A stretch of DNA of 64,000 nucleotides from CADCWK01 sp035944555 (GCA_035944555.1 DASZAY010000015.1:25692-89691), one strand, 5' to 3'. Shown: positions 1 through 9,256, counted from the stretch's first letter. Notes: generated by a model not told the origin, from the sequence alone. Numbers and translations: made by a program.

Positions 1-76
1 TCACGCAACGGGAAACCGCCGATCCAGATGCTTCACCCAGCCTGGCGGTTAAGGGAAACGAACGCGAACAACGAGC

Positions 77-106
77 AGCCCCCGGGCTCCTAAAGCTTCG
101 GGGGCT
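77..106 (-). terminator. Hairpin downstream of the ABC exporter gene
   Basis: Eight-base arms (77-84 and 99-106) form a GC-rich stem about 55 bases past the stop of the minus-strand ABC gene. Read on the minus strand it is followed by a moderately T-rich stretch, so a weak intrinsic terminator is plausible. The arms resemble the repeat halves at 12732-12859, so it could instead be a degenerate copy of that element. Confidence 0.5.
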
Positions 107-161
107 GGATCGATCGTGACTGGTCGCCGGCGGGACGCAGGGCAGATGGGCTACCCGTTCT

Positions 162-1994
162 CTAGTCGCCGGTCGGATCCAGATCGTCCCGCGTCTCGCC
201 CAGCAGCATGCGGTACTGGGCGTCGTGGAGGCGGCGGTAGATCCCGCCCGTCTTGACCAGCTCGTGATGCGGGCCTTCCTCGGCCACCCCGCTCTCATCG
301 ACGACGACGATGCGGTCGGCATTCTGGATCGTCGCCAGCCGGTGAGCGATCACGAGGGTGGTACGGCCGACCGACAGCTCGTTGAGCGACTGCTGAATGG
401 CCTGCTCGGTCTCCGTATCCAGTGCGGAGGTCGCCTCGTCCAGGATCAGGATCGGCGGGTTCTTGAGGAACATCCGCGCGATTGCCAGGCGCTGCTTCTG
501 CCCACCGGACAGCTTGACGCCTCGCTCGCCGATGATCGTATCCAGTCCGTCGGGCAGGTTGGCGATCACCTGCTCCAGCCGCGCCCGGCGCGCCGCCTCG
601 CGGATATCCTCATCGCTGGCACCCAGGCGCCCGTAGGCGATGTTGTCGCGGATCGTCCCGGCGAAGAGGAAGACGTCCTGCTGGACGATGCCGATCTCGC
701 GCCGGAGCGACGCCATCGTCATGTCCCGGATGTCGATACCATCTACGGTGATCCGGCCCGCACTGATCTCGTAGAAACGCGGCAGCAGCGACGAGATGGT
801 CGTCTTGCCGGCACCGGACGGACCGACGAACGCGATGGTCTCTCCGGCGGTGATCGACAGGTTCAAATCGCGAAGGATTGGCCGGTCCGGCGTATAGCCG
901 AACGTGACGCCCTCGTAGCGGATATCACCACGTAGTCGGCCCACGTCACGGGCGCCGGGCCGGTCGACGATATCCGGCTCGGTCGCGAGCAGATCGAGGT
1001 ATGACCGGAAGCCGGCGATCCCCTTGGGATACTGCTCGAGGATGCCGTTGATCTTCTCGATCGGCCGGAAGAAGACGTTCACCAGCAGGATGTACGTGAC
1101 GAACTCGCCCTCGCTCAGGCTGCCTTCGAGGATGAAATACGTGCCGGCAAGCAGGACGATCAGCTGGGTCAGACGCATGCTGAGGTAGCTGAGCGTCATG
1201 GACATCGTCATCAACGCGTAGGCGCGGAGCTTGGTCTTCCGGTAGAGGATGTTGTCCTTTTCGAACAGCTCACGCTCGTGCGGCTCGTTGGCGAACGCCT
1301 GGACGACGCGCATCCCGCCGACGTTCTCCTCGATCCGGGCATTAAATGCGCCGACGCGGGCGAACAGCTGGCGAAAGTTCTGGGTCATCTGGCGCCCGAA
1401 GCGCGTCAGGACGAAGATCACGACCGGGACGACGATGCCCGTGACCAGGGCCAGCTGGGGATGGATGAAGAACATGATTACGAACGCACCGATCAGCGTC
1501 ATGATCGCGACGAACGAGTCCTCCGGCCCGTGGTGGGCGACCTCCCCCACTTCCTCCAGGTCCTTGGTCACCCGGCCGACGAGGTGCCCGGTCTTCTGGT
1601 TGTCGTAGAAGCCGAACGACAGCTTCTGGAGGTGGTCGAAGGCGCGCCGCCGGAGTTCGGTCTCGATACTGATGCCGAGAACATGTCCCCAGTAGGTCAC
1701 GATCACCATCAGGCTGGTATTGATCAGGTAGACGGCGGCCAGCGCGGCAGCGGCGGCGAGGATGACCGCCCAGTTGCCCTCGGGGAGCAGCTGATCGACG
1801 AACAGACCGACGGCCAGGGGGAAGCCCAGCTCGAGGACGCCGGAGATGACGGCGCAGGTGAAGTCCAGGGCGAACAGCTTGCGGTGTGGACGGTAGTACG
1901 CCGCGAACTTGCGGACGACTTCGCTGACCGACATCCTGCTCGGGTCGGCGCTGGTCCGGGTCTGGTCGTCGGCCGGGGCGGTCGATGCGGTCAT
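162..1994 (-). CDS. ABC transporter, fused permease and ATP-binding protein (MsbA/LmrA-type half exporter)
   Basis: A 610-residue half transporter expected to work as a homodimer or heterodimer in the cytoplasmic membrane, exporting lipid, drug or peptide. Residues about 40-320 carry the six-helix exporter membrane domain. The nucleotide-binding domain follows, with Walker A GPSGAGKTT at 391-399, signature LSGGQ at 495-499, Walker B ILILDE at 515-520 and a switch histidine in VIAHRLATI. Length and order fit the type IV exporter family. The ATG start at 1994 lies about 12 bases after a GAGGAG-like ribosome site. It is transcribed alone and divergently from the E1 gene at 2212. The substrate cannot be told from sequence. 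Confidence 0.93.
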   Translation of the reverse strand: MTASTAPADDQTRTSADPSRMSVSEVVRKFAAYYRPHRKLFALDFTCAVISGVLELGFPLAVGLFVDQLLPEGNWAVILAAAAALAAVYLINTSLMVIVTYWGHVLGISIETELRRRAFDHLQKLSFGFYDNQKTGHLVGRVTKDLEEVGEVAHHGPEDSFVAIMTLIGAFVIMFFIHPQLALVTGIVVPVVIFVLTRFGRQMTQNFRQLFARVGAFNARIEENVGGMRVVQAFANEPHERELFEKDNILYRKTKLRAYALMTMSMTLSYLSMRLTQLIVLLAGTYFILEGSLSEGEFVTYILLVNVFFRPIEKINGILEQYPKGIAGFRSYLDLLATEPDIVDRPGARDVGRLRGDIRYEGVTFGYTPDRPILRDLNLSITAGETIAFVGPSGAGKTTISSLLPRFYEISAGRITVDGIDIRDMTMASLRREIGIVQQDVFLFAGTIRDNIAYGRLGASDEDIREAARRARLEQVIANLPDGLDTIIGERGVKLSGGQKQRLAIARMFLKNPPILILDEATSALDTETEQAIQQSLNELSVGRTTLVIAHRLATIQNADRIVVVDESGVAEEGPHHELVKTGGIYRRLHDAQYRMLLGETRDDLDPTGD

Positions 1995-2211
1995 GGCGCG
2001 GCGAGGCTCCTCTTGGGGCGAGCGGGTCCGTGGCGGTACGGCGGCCTAGGGGCGGGATCGGCGGAGGCGGGAGGGGCGGCCCGGGCAGCTCGGCGCGGGC
2101 GGGGCCGACCATTCCGGTCGGAAGACTGACAGTTTACCCCGTGAAACACCGGCGTGTTGACGCACAGGTGCGATACCATCCTGGCGCTTGACCCGAGTGG
2201 AGGAATCCCCC

Positions 2212-4644
2212 ATGACTACGACCGACCGGTCCAACGCCAGTGCCGGCAACATGATGATCCCCGACCGCGAGGGCGACCACGGCGCCCGGATCGCCATGCT
2301 GCGCGACATCGAGCGGCGGGTCCTGTGGCTGTCGACGCTGATGATCCACCACGCCAATAACGTCCGGCACAATCCCGACAAGCCGACCAAGGTCGGCGGA
2401 CACCAGGCGTCATCGTCGTCCGTCGTCACGATCCTGACGGCGTTGTACTTCCATCATCTCATCGCGGGCGACCGCGTCTCGATCAAGCCGCATGCGTCTC
2501 CCGCCTTCCATAGCATCCAGTACCTGCTTGGCCGGCTCGACAAGCGCTACCTCACGACGCTACGTGAATTCGGCGGTCTCCAGTCCTACCCGTCACGAAC
2601 CAAGGACCCGGACGCCGTCGACTTCTCGACCGGCTCGGTCGGTCTCGGCGCGGTCGCACCGATCTTCGCGTCGATGGCCGCCCAGTACGCCGAGCGCCGC
2701 TTCGGCCATGTCACGTCGGGCCGGTTCATCAGCCTGATCGGCGACGCCGAACTCGATGAGGGCAACATCTGGGAGACGGTCATCGACGAGTCGGTCCAGC
2801 GACTCGGCAACGTGATGCTTATCGTCGATCTCAACCGGCAGAGTCTGGATCGCGTGATCCCCGGGATCAAGGCCGAGCGGCTCAAGGGGCTGTTTGCCGC
2901 AGCCGGATGGCACGTCCTGGAAGCCAAATACGGCACGCGCCTGGGCACGCTGATGCAGGGCGAGCACGGCGAGGCGCTCCGCCGCCGCATCGACGAGATG
3001 CCCAACGAGGAGTACCAGGCGCTGGTCCGCACCCCGGACCCGGCCTCGACCCGGGCCCGGCTGGCCGGCGACCCGGCGTCCGCCGATCACAACGCATTGC
3101 TCGCCTCCGTTGCCGACGTGCCGGATGACGAGCTCCAGAGCGTGCTCGCCAATCTCGGTGGCCACGACGTCCGGCTGCTGCTCGACCTGTTCGAGCGGGC
3201 CGACGGGCTGAACGACGCGCCGGTCGTCCTGTTCGCCTACACCGTCAAGGGCTACGGGCTGCCGCTGGCTGCTGACCCGCTCAATCACTCGCAGTTGCTC
3301 TCGGCGGCGCAGGTCGACGCGCTCGGCCCTGTCCTCGGCGCCGATCCGGACGACCCCTGGGCCAGCTTCGACCCCGACACGCCGGAAGGGCGCCACTGTG
3401 CCACCCGGGCCGCCCAGCTGACGGCGCCGCCGGCCGCAAACCCCGTCACGCTCCCGCCGATCCCGACCGACATCGAGAGCCGGCACCCCAAGGCGACGTC
3501 GACGCAGGAGGCGTTCGGCAGGGCGCTGCTCCGGGCCGGAGATATCGAGGGGATCGGCGAGCGAATCGTGACGATGTCGCCGGACGTCGCGACGTCGACT
3601 CACCTGGCAGGCTGGATCAACAAGGCGGGGGTATTCGCGGCCGAGGAGACGACCAATTACGAGGACGACCAGCAGCGGATGCTGCGCTGGCGTCCGTCCC
3701 CGACCGGCCAGCACATCGAATTCGGCATCGCCGAGATGAATCTGTTCATGGCCCTCAGCCAGTTCGGTCTGGCCGAGGAACTGATGGGCCAGCCGCTGAT
3801 CCCGGTCGGGACGGTCTACGACCCGTTTGTCTGCCGCGGACTCGACGCGCTGATCTACGGTCTCTACATCAAGAGCCGGATGATCTTCGCCGGAACCCCA
3901 GCCGGCGTCTCCCTGTCGCCGGAGGGCGGCGCCCACCAGAGCTCGGTCACGGCGTCGCTGGGGATCGAACTGCCCAACGTCCGGTTCTACGAGCCCGCCT
4001 TCGGTCGCGAGGTGGACTGGGTGCTACTCGACGGGATGCGCCACTGCCTGGACCGCGAGCACGGCCTGTCCACCTATCTGCGCCTCTCGACCAAGACCAT
4101 CGACCAGTCGCTGTTCGCCGAGCCACTAGCCCGCTTCGGCGAGGACGAACTGCGCCGGCAGGTGCTGGCCGGGGGCTATCGACTGATCGACCGTACGGTG
4201 GCCACCCCGGACCTGCCAGCCGCCGACACCGTGACGATCGCCGCCGGCGGGATCATGGTGCCGGAGGCGGTCGAGGCAGCCCGGCTGCTCCAGGCCGAGG
4301 GGGTCGCCGTCAACGTGATCAATGTCACGTCGGCCGACCAGCTCTACCGGGCCGCCAGGGATGGCCGGTCGGCGCTGCTTCGTGACGCCCGTGGCCGCCC
4401 GGATCACGGGCACCTGGAGACGCTGTTCCCCCCGACCGACCGGCGCGCTCCGATCGTGACCGTCCAGGACGCCGCGTCCCACTCGCTGGCGTTCCTCGGC
4501 TCCGTCTGGGGTGCGCCAGTCGTCCCGCTCGGCGTCGACGAGTTCGGCCAGTCCGGCTCCCGCGGCGAGCTCTATGGCCAGATGGGCATCGATGTCGCGA
4601 CCATCGTCGAGGCGGGGCTCCTGGCGCTGGACCTCAACCGGTAG
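2212..4644 (+). CDS. aceE: AceE-type (homodimeric) pyruvate dehydrogenase E1 component or close 2-oxoacid dehydrogenase E1
   Basis: An 810-residue thiamine-diphosphate enzyme, predicted to decarboxylate pyruvate or a related 2-oxoacid and pass the acyl group to a lipoyl E2. The N-terminal third matches the AceE arrangement: GGHQASSSS, a FSTGSVGLGAV segment, and the ThDP/Mg motif GDAELDEG (about 177-184) ending in VDLNRQSLD. The middle carries the pyrimidine-binding transketolase domain (IEFGIAEMN, SPEGGAHQSS), and the C-terminal third a transketolase C domain. E. coli AceE is about 887 residues, so this is a shorter version. An upstream TTG at 2188 is open, but GGAGG at 2199-2203 fits the ATG at 2212. 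No E2 gene lies nearby; an E3 gene is at 27368. Substrate is inferred from family only. Confidence 0.82.
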   Translation: MTTTDRSNASAGNMMIPDREGDHGARIAMLRDIERRVLWLSTLMIHHANNVRHNPDKPTKVGGHQASSSSVVTILTALYFHHLIAGDRVSIKPHASPAFHSIQYLLGRLDKRYLTTLREFGGLQSYPSRTKDPDAVDFSTGSVGLGAVAPIFASMAAQYAERRFGHVTSGRFISLIGDAELDEGNIWETVIDESVQRLGNVMLIVDLNRQSLDRVIPGIKAERLKGLFAAAGWHVLEAKYGTRLGTLMQGEHGEALRRRIDEMPNEEYQALVRTPDPASTRARLAGDPASADHNALLASVADVPDDELQSVLANLGGHDVRLLLDLFERADGLNDAPVVLFAYTVKGYGLPLAADPLNHSQLLSAAQVDALGPVLGADPDDPWASFDPDTPEGRHCATRAAQLTAPPAANPVTLPPIPTDIESRHPKATSTQEAFGRALLRAGDIEGIGERIVTMSPDVATSTHLAGWINKAGVFAAEETTNYEDDQQRMLRWRPSPTGQHIEFGIAEMNLFMALSQFGLAEELMGQPLIPVGTVYDPFVCRGLDALIYGLYIKSRMIFAGTPAGVSLSPEGGAHQSSVTASLGIELPNVRFYEPAFGREVDWVLLDGMRHCLDREHGLSTYLRLSTKTIDQSLFAEPLARFGEDELRRQVLAGGYRLIDRTVATPDLPAADTVTIAAGGIMVPEAVEAARLLQAEGVAVNVINVTSADQLYRAARDGRSALLRDARGRPDHGHLETLFPPTDRRAPIVTVQDAASHSLAFLGSVWGAPVVPLGVDEFGQSGSRGELYGQMGIDVATIVEAGLLALDLNR

Positions 4645-5326
4645 CGACCAGCCGGGCGGAACGGTCGCCCAGCGTGGCGACCGGCTCCTGTATGACGATC
4701 AGGGACCGGAGCCGGTCCCATTCGGCGGCCAGACCGCAGGCGGTGCCACATGGGCGCTTCCACGCCGACCATGCCTGGTGTCGGTAGACAGCACCCGCGT
4801 TGGCCACGACGCCTCGCTCATAGTCGGCGAACCAACCGAGCAGGATCGGCAATGCCCGCTCGACCAGTTCCCGGTCCTCTCCCGTCCGGACCATCCGAAG
4901 GTCCGGCATCGGCGGGGCCGCGCCGTTTCCCACCTCCGGCTCGCGTGCCGCTGCCTTGACCGATCCCACCGTGGTGATCCGGGCGGTGTAGCGGCTGCGC
5001 GGGACGAAGATCGCGCGCTCCCCCACCGACAGCGCCGCTCCGAACCCCCACAGCCGTAACCCGGCCCCGCACGACAGCGTTCCCGCGTAGGAGGAGGCGG
5101 TGGGTCGACCGTCGTCCCGCCGTGTCCGCTCAAGCCCGGACGCGATCAGCAGGTTTCCGTCCGGCCGGCGAACGTCATGCCCGAACAGCCAGAACTGCTG
5201 GTTGAGCAGTCGTGTGGCGTGGCGCCGGTCCATACGGGTCAGGCAGTGATCGATCACCTCCATGCCGAACGGCACGTCGTCGCCCTCCTCCTCGTAGTCC
5301 ATGTCGTCCCCCTGATCCCCATACAT
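4634..5326 (-). CDS. Conserved protein of unknown function
   Basis: A soluble protein of about 230 residues with no domain I can name. It has the segment LLNQQFWLFGHDVRRPDGNLL followed by SCGAGLRLWGFGAALSVG, a strongly conserved-looking block that suggests a real family, and a C-terminal half rich in Trp and Arg. Two starts are possible: the ATG at 5326, or an ATG at 5302 preceded four bases upstream by GGGGGA, which gives a protein beginning MDYEEEGDD. The 3' end overlaps the convergent E1 gene by 11 bases. It diverges from the proline operon, with the palindrome at 5346-5360 close to its start. No function is assigned. Confidence 0.72.
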   Translation of the reverse strand: MYGDQGDDMDYEEEGDDVPFGMEVIDHCLTRMDRRHATRLLNQQFWLFGHDVRRPDGNLLIASGLERTRRDDGRPTASSYAGTLSCGAGLRLWGFGAALSVGERAIFVPRSRYTARITTVGSVKAAAREPEVGNGAAPPMPDLRMVRTGEDRELVERALPILLGWFADYERGVVANAGAVYRHQAWSAWKRPCGTACGLAAEWDRLRSLIVIQEPVATLGDRSARLVATG

Positions 5327-5345
5327 TGCCTACCCCACGCCAATT

Positions 5346-5360
5346 TGATACACGGTATCA
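5346..5360. promoter_or_regulatory. Palindromic operator candidate (TGATAC-ACG-GTATCA)
   Basis: A perfect 6-3-6 inverted repeat lies in the 162-base divergent interval between the minus-strand unknown (start 5326) and the proline-catabolic operon (start 5489). TGATAC/GTATCA half-sites are typical of dimeric helix-turn-helix regulators such as FadR-subfamily GntR proteins. No regulator gene is adjacent, so the cognate protein is unknown. The element is seen directly; its role is inferred. Confidence 0.5.
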
Positions 5361-5488
5361 TATGGGCCGAAAGTCGCGGATTCGTTTGGCGAAGGCACAG
5401 GGCCGGACCGTGGCGGTATCCTTCACTGGTCAGACATCAAGGCCGGGCGTAAGGCGCGCGGCACCACGCAGGAGGTCACCGACCCGTC

Positions 5489-7054
5489 ATGTCCATGCGC
5501 GCACCCTTTTCCAGCGAACCCTCTCTCGACTTCTCCGTGCCCGAAAACCGCCAGGCGATGCTCGCCGCGCTCGAAAGCGTCAAGGGGCAGCTCGGCCAGC
5601 GCTACCCCGTCGTGATCAACGGTGAGCGACGCGAGACCGGACGGTGGATCACGTCCGTCAACCCCGGCCAGCCCGACCAGGTCGTCGGTGAGGTCGCCAA
5701 GGCCTCGGCCAAGGACGTTGAGGACGCCATCGCGGCAGGCAACGCCGCCTTCGCGACCTGGCGCCGGATGCCGGTCGAAGGCCGGGCCAGCGTCCTGTTC
5801 CGCATGGCGGGCCTGCTCCGCCAGCGCAAGGTCGAGCTGTCGGCCTGGCTGTGCTACGAGCTGGACAAGGCCTGGGACGAGGCCGAGGGCGAGATCGCCG
5901 AGGCGGTCGACTTCCTCGAGTGGTACGGACGCAAGGCGCTGGAGCTGGATCAGCCGGTCCCCCTGGCGCACCTGCCCAACGAGATCACCGACTACAAGTA
6001 CCTGCCGCTCGGCGTCGGTTCGGTCATCCCGCCCTGGAACTTCCCGCTGGCGATCCTGGTCGGCATGACCATGGCCCCGGTCTCCGTCGGCAACACGGCG
6101 CTCCTCAAGCCCGCCTCCAACACGCCGGTCATCGGCTACAAGATGTTCGAGCTCATGGAGGAAGCCGGCGTTCCGGCCGGCGTCGTGAACTTCGTGCCGG
6201 GCGACGGCAGCGAGATCGGCGACCTGATGGTCGAGCACCCGGACGTCCGCTACATCGCCTTCACCGGTTCCAAGCCGGTTGGCGTCCGGATCTTCGAGAA
6301 GGCGGCGAAGGTTCAGCCCGGCCAGCGCTGGCTGAAGCGCGTCACCGCCGAGCTGGGCGGCAAGGACGCGATCATCGTCGACTCCTCCGCCGACGTTGCC
6401 GCTGCCGTTGAGGGCATCGTCACCTCGGCCTGGGGCTTCCAGGGCCAGAAGTGCTCGGCCTGCTCCCGGGCGCTGGTCCACGCCGATGTCTACGATGAGG
6501 TCGTGGCAGGCGTCATCGAGCGGACGAGGTCCCTGGTGACCGTCGGCTCCGGTGTCTCCGGCGACCACATCGTCGGTGCGGTCGTGGACAGGAACCAGTA
6601 CGACTCGATCCGCGGGTACATCGAGACGGGTAAGTCCGAGGGTCGCCTCGCCTACGCCGGCGAGGTCCCGGCCGAACTCGAGGGCGGCTACTACATCGCG
6701 CCGCACATCTTCGTCGATGTCCCCCGAACCGCGAAGATCGCCCGCGAGGAGATCTTCGGCCCGGTGCTGGCGATCGTGAAGGTCCAGTCCTTCGACGAGG
6801 CGATGGATATCGCCAACGACACCGAGTACGGTCTGACCGGCTCGGTCTACGCCAGGGATCGCGCCCTGCTCGAGCGCGCCCGCGACGAGTTCGAGGTCGG
6901 CAACCTGTACTTCAACCGCAAGTGCACGGGGGCGATGGTCGGCATCCACCCATTCGCCGGCATCAAGCTGAGCGGCACCAACTCCAAGGCCGGCGGCCCG
7001 GACTACCTCCACAACTACGTCTACGCCAGGGCCATCGGCGAGCGCGTCCAGTAA
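5489..7054 (+). CDS. pruA: L-glutamate gamma-semialdehyde dehydrogenase (1-pyrroline-5-carboxylate dehydrogenase)
   Basis: A 521-residue cytosolic aldehyde dehydrogenase that oxidises glutamate 5-semialdehyde (from pyrroline-5-carboxylate) to glutamate with NAD+, the second step of proline catabolism. Seen: the cofactor segment IPPWNFPLAI, FTGSKPVG, the general-base region ELGGKDAIIVD, the catalytic cysteine in GFQGQKCSACSR, and EEIFGPVLAI near the C terminus. Length fits the single-function P5CDH (RocA/PruA) group. GGAGG at 5471-5475 precedes the ATG by 13 bases. The next gene encodes proline dehydrogenase, which fixes the pathway. The two are separated by a strong hairpin at 7062-7096 that may tune downstream expression. 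Confidence 0.94.
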   Translation: MSMRAPFSSEPSLDFSVPENRQAMLAALESVKGQLGQRYPVVINGERRETGRWITSVNPGQPDQVVGEVAKASAKDVEDAIAAGNAAFATWRRMPVEGRASVLFRMAGLLRQRKVELSAWLCYELDKAWDEAEGEIAEAVDFLEWYGRKALELDQPVPLAHLPNEITDYKYLPLGVGSVIPPWNFPLAILVGMTMAPVSVGNTALLKPASNTPVIGYKMFELMEEAGVPAGVVNFVPGDGSEIGDLMVEHPDVRYIAFTGSKPVGVRIFEKAAKVQPGQRWLKRVTAELGGKDAIIVDSSADVAAAVEGIVTSAWGFQGQKCSACSRALVHADVYDEVVAGVIERTRSLVTVGSGVSGDHIVGAVVDRNQYDSIRGYIETGKSEGRLAYAGEVPAELEGGYYIAPHIFVDVPRTAKIAREEIFGPVLAIVKVQSFDEAMDIANDTEYGLTGSVYARDRALLERARDEFEVGNLYFNRKCTGAMVGIHPFAGIKLSGTNSKAGGPDYLHNYVYARAIGERVQ

Positions 7055-7061
7055 CCGCGGT

Positions 7062-7096
7062 GACCGGGCGGCGAGCAAAGTGCTCGCCGCCCGGTC
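7062..7096 (+). terminator. Perfect 16-bp hairpin between pruA and proline dehydrogenase
   Basis: Arms 7062-7077 and 7081-7096 are perfectly complementary around a three-base loop (AAG). There is no T tract after the stem and the downstream gene is in the same pathway. Partial termination, mRNA-end protection or attenuation is more likely than full termination. Confidence 0.6.
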
Positions 7097-7117
7097 GCAT
7101 TCCCCGTGAGGTCAGCC

Positions 7118-8152
7118 ATGTCGACCGGCGACGCGTCTCCATCGGCCCCTGCCCGGACTTCCGCCCTGACGGCCAACACGACGCCGGGCCGCGACCGCGG
7201 GTCGCTGGGCGACCGGATCGGGCGAAAGGTGAACCCAGTCGCCCGGAAGGGCATCCTGCTCGCCACCCACAACCGCCCGATCTCGGCCTTCGTCCGCCGC
7301 CACGGTCTCCGGCTGGGTGCGCGACAGTTCGTCGCCGGGACGAATCTCGATGAGGTCGTCGTCAACCTGCGGCGCCTCAACGGGATGGGGATGCGCACCA
7401 ACACGACGATCCTTGGTGAGGCGCTCCGGGACCGGGCCGCGGTCGAGCGCGTCGTCGACCAGTACATCGTCGTGCTGGACCGGATCGCGGCCGAGAGCCT
7501 CCAGACCAACCTCGCCGTCAAGCTCACCCAGCTTGGGCTGGACGTCGACGAAGACTTCGCCTACGCCAACGTCGAGCGGATCGTCCGCCACGCCGCGACG
7601 CATGGCAACACGGTGCGGATCGACATGGAAGAGTCGGCCCGGGTCGACGCCACGCTCCGGATCTACGAGCGCCTTCGGGACGCCGGGCTGGATAACACCG
7701 GGACCGTTTTTCAGTCTTACCTGTATCGCGCCGCCGACGACCTGGAGCGGCTGGCTCCACGCCGGCCGAGCCTGCGCCTGGTAAAGGGGGCATACCTTGA
7801 GCCGCCGCAGATCGCCTACCCGCGCAAGACGGACATCGACGACAACTACCTGCGGTTGGCGAAGCGGATGTTCGAGACCAACTCCTTCACGGCGATCGCC
7901 ACGCACGACGATCGCCTGATCGAGGAGCTGATCCGGCACGCCGAGGCACACGACATCCCGAAGGACCGGTACGAGTTCCAGATGCTCTACGGCATCCGGC
8001 CGCAGCTCCAGCAGGACCTCGTCCGGCGCGGCTACCGCGTGCTGATCGCCACGCCGTTCGGCCCGGAGTGGTACTTCTTCTACATGCGCCGCCTGGCGGA
8101 GCGCCCGGCGAACGTCCTGAACCTCGTCCGTAGCGTCGTCCGCCCGAGCTGA
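7118..8152 (+). CDS. putB: Proline dehydrogenase (monofunctional, FAD-dependent)
   Basis: A 344-residue TIM-barrel flavoenzyme that oxidises L-proline to 1-pyrroline-5-carboxylate and passes electrons to the quinone pool, working with the upstream dehydrogenase. Seen: RLVKGAYLE, a THDD segment, EFQMLYGIRP, and a C-terminal substrate-binding region with YFFYMRRLAERPAN, where the paired arginines normally bind the proline carboxylate. A GTG at 7106 is in frame, but GAGG upstream fits the ATG at 7118. Monofunctional PRODH next to P5CDH is the usual arrangement in Gram-positive and deep-branching bacteria, unlike the fused PutA of proteobacteria. Confidence 0.93.
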   Translation: MSTGDASPSAPARTSALTANTTPGRDRGSLGDRIGRKVNPVARKGILLATHNRPISAFVRRHGLRLGARQFVAGTNLDEVVVNLRRLNGMGMRTNTTILGEALRDRAAVERVVDQYIVVLDRIAAESLQTNLAVKLTQLGLDVDEDFAYANVERIVRHAATHGNTVRIDMEESARVDATLRIYERLRDAGLDNTGTVFQSYLYRAADDLERLAPRRPSLRLVKGAYLEPPQIAYPRKTDIDDNYLRLAKRMFETNSFTAIATHDDRLIEELIRHAEAHDIPKDRYEFQMLYGIRPQLQQDLVRRGYRVLIATPFGPEWYFFYMRRLAERPANVLNLVRSVVRPS

Positions 8153-8188
8153 CCTCCATCACGCCCTAGCCCGGAGAAATTGACTACC

Positions 8189-9115
8189 ATGCCCAGCTTC
8201 GCCCCGCTCACCGGCGTCTACAACATCATGGCGACACCGGTCTCCCCGGATGGCGCGCTCGACGAGGGGTCATTCCGGCGCCTGGTTGACGGGATCATTG
8301 CGGCCGGCGTCACCGGAATCACGATCCTTGGCGTCGTTGGCGAGGCTCAGAAGCAGACCGACGCCCAGCGGAGCGAGGTCCTCCGGATCGCGATGGAGGT
8401 CAACGCGGGTCGCGTCCCGATCATCGTCGGAACCAGCCGCGACAGCACGCCGGCCTGCATCGCCGCCTCGCTGGAAGCCAGGGCGGCAGGCGCAGCCGGG
8501 CTGATGATCGCTCCGCCGACGTTCCTCCAGCCCGGCCCGGGACTGACCGAGCACTACCGGACCATCGGCCAGGAAGTCAGCCTGCCGATCACGCTGCAGG
8601 ATTACCCGGTGGTCAACGGCGTGACCATGTCACCCCGCGCGATGGCCGACCTGGTCAATGCCGTGCCGGAGATCAACTGCGTCAAGCTGGAGGACACCCC
8701 GACCCCGCAGCGCACCGCCCAGACGCTGGCGATGGTCGACCGCGAGGTATCCGTCCTCGGCGGACTCGGTGGTGTCTACCTGCTGGACGAGCTCCGGCGT
8801 GGCTCGTCCGGCACGATGACGGGTTTCGCCTTTCCGGAGATTCTGGTGGAGATCGTCTCCGCATGGCTCTCCGGCGACCGGGCAACGGCGACCGAGGTCT
8901 ACAACCGCTACCTGCCGCTGCTGGTCTTCGAGGGGCAGCCCAAGCTCGGGCTCGCGATTCGCAAGGAGATCCTCCGTCGTCGCGGCCTGATCGACCACGC
9001 AACCGTGATCAAGCCGGGCCCGGTCCTCGACGATGGAACGTCCTCGGACCTGACCGAGACGATGGCCGCGCTCGACCTGACGAAGTACGACGCGGGTCAG
9101 ACCAGACAGGCTTAG
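8189..9115 (+). CDS. Dihydrodipicolinate synthase / N-acetylneuraminate lyase family protein
   Basis: A 308-residue (beta/alpha)8 class I aldolase-type lyase. Seen: GVVGEAQKQ in place of the usual GTTGE pyruvate-carboxylate loop, the tyrosine of LQDYP, and the Schiff-base lysine of NCVKLED. The GVVGE loop, together with the location, argues against lysine-pathway DapA. It follows proline dehydrogenase by 36 bases and ends just before a strong terminator, so it is the last gene of the proline operon. Hydroxyproline catabolism uses a DapA-family deaminase, which makes that a candidate role, but no hydroxyproline epimerase or oxidase is present here. An in-frame TTG at 8180 is less likely than the ATG, which has GGAGA 11 bases upstream. 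Confidence 0.85.
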   Translation: MPSFAPLTGVYNIMATPVSPDGALDEGSFRRLVDGIIAAGVTGITILGVVGEAQKQTDAQRSEVLRIAMEVNAGRVPIIVGTSRDSTPACIAASLEARAAGAAGLMIAPPTFLQPGPGLTEHYRTIGQEVSLPITLQDYPVVNGVTMSPRAMADLVNAVPEINCVKLEDTPTPQRTAQTLAMVDREVSVLGGLGGVYLLDELRRGSSGTMTGFAFPEILVEIVSAWLSGDRATATEVYNRYLPLLVFEGQPKLGLAIRKEILRRRGLIDHATVIKPGPVLDDGTSSDLTETMAALDLTKYDAGQTRQA

Positions 9116-9152
9116 CACCTCCCCTGTCCCTCACGACGCGCACGACGCTCAC

Positions 9153-9196
9153 GACGAAAGTCCTGCTCCGCCTCTGTGGAGCAGGGCTTTCGTCTT
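9153..9196 (+). terminator. Terminator of the proline operon
   Basis: Arms GACGAAAG.CCTGCTCC and GGAGCAGG.CTTTCGTC pair over 17 positions with one T-G wobble around an eight-base loop and are followed by TT. It lies 38 bases past the stop of the DapA-family gene and upstream of the nrdA promoter, so it separates two transcription units. Confidence 0.75.
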
Positions 9197-9256
9197 GACC
9201 GCTGGTCAATGTTCCAGAAGCCTATCCGCATTAAACCACGTTCAGCCCTATTATCC

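Noticed and set aside
1278..2129. 283-residue plus-strand frame over the ABC exporter
   Set aside because: Shadow of the exporter gene, with an artificial Asp/Arg/Gly-rich composition.
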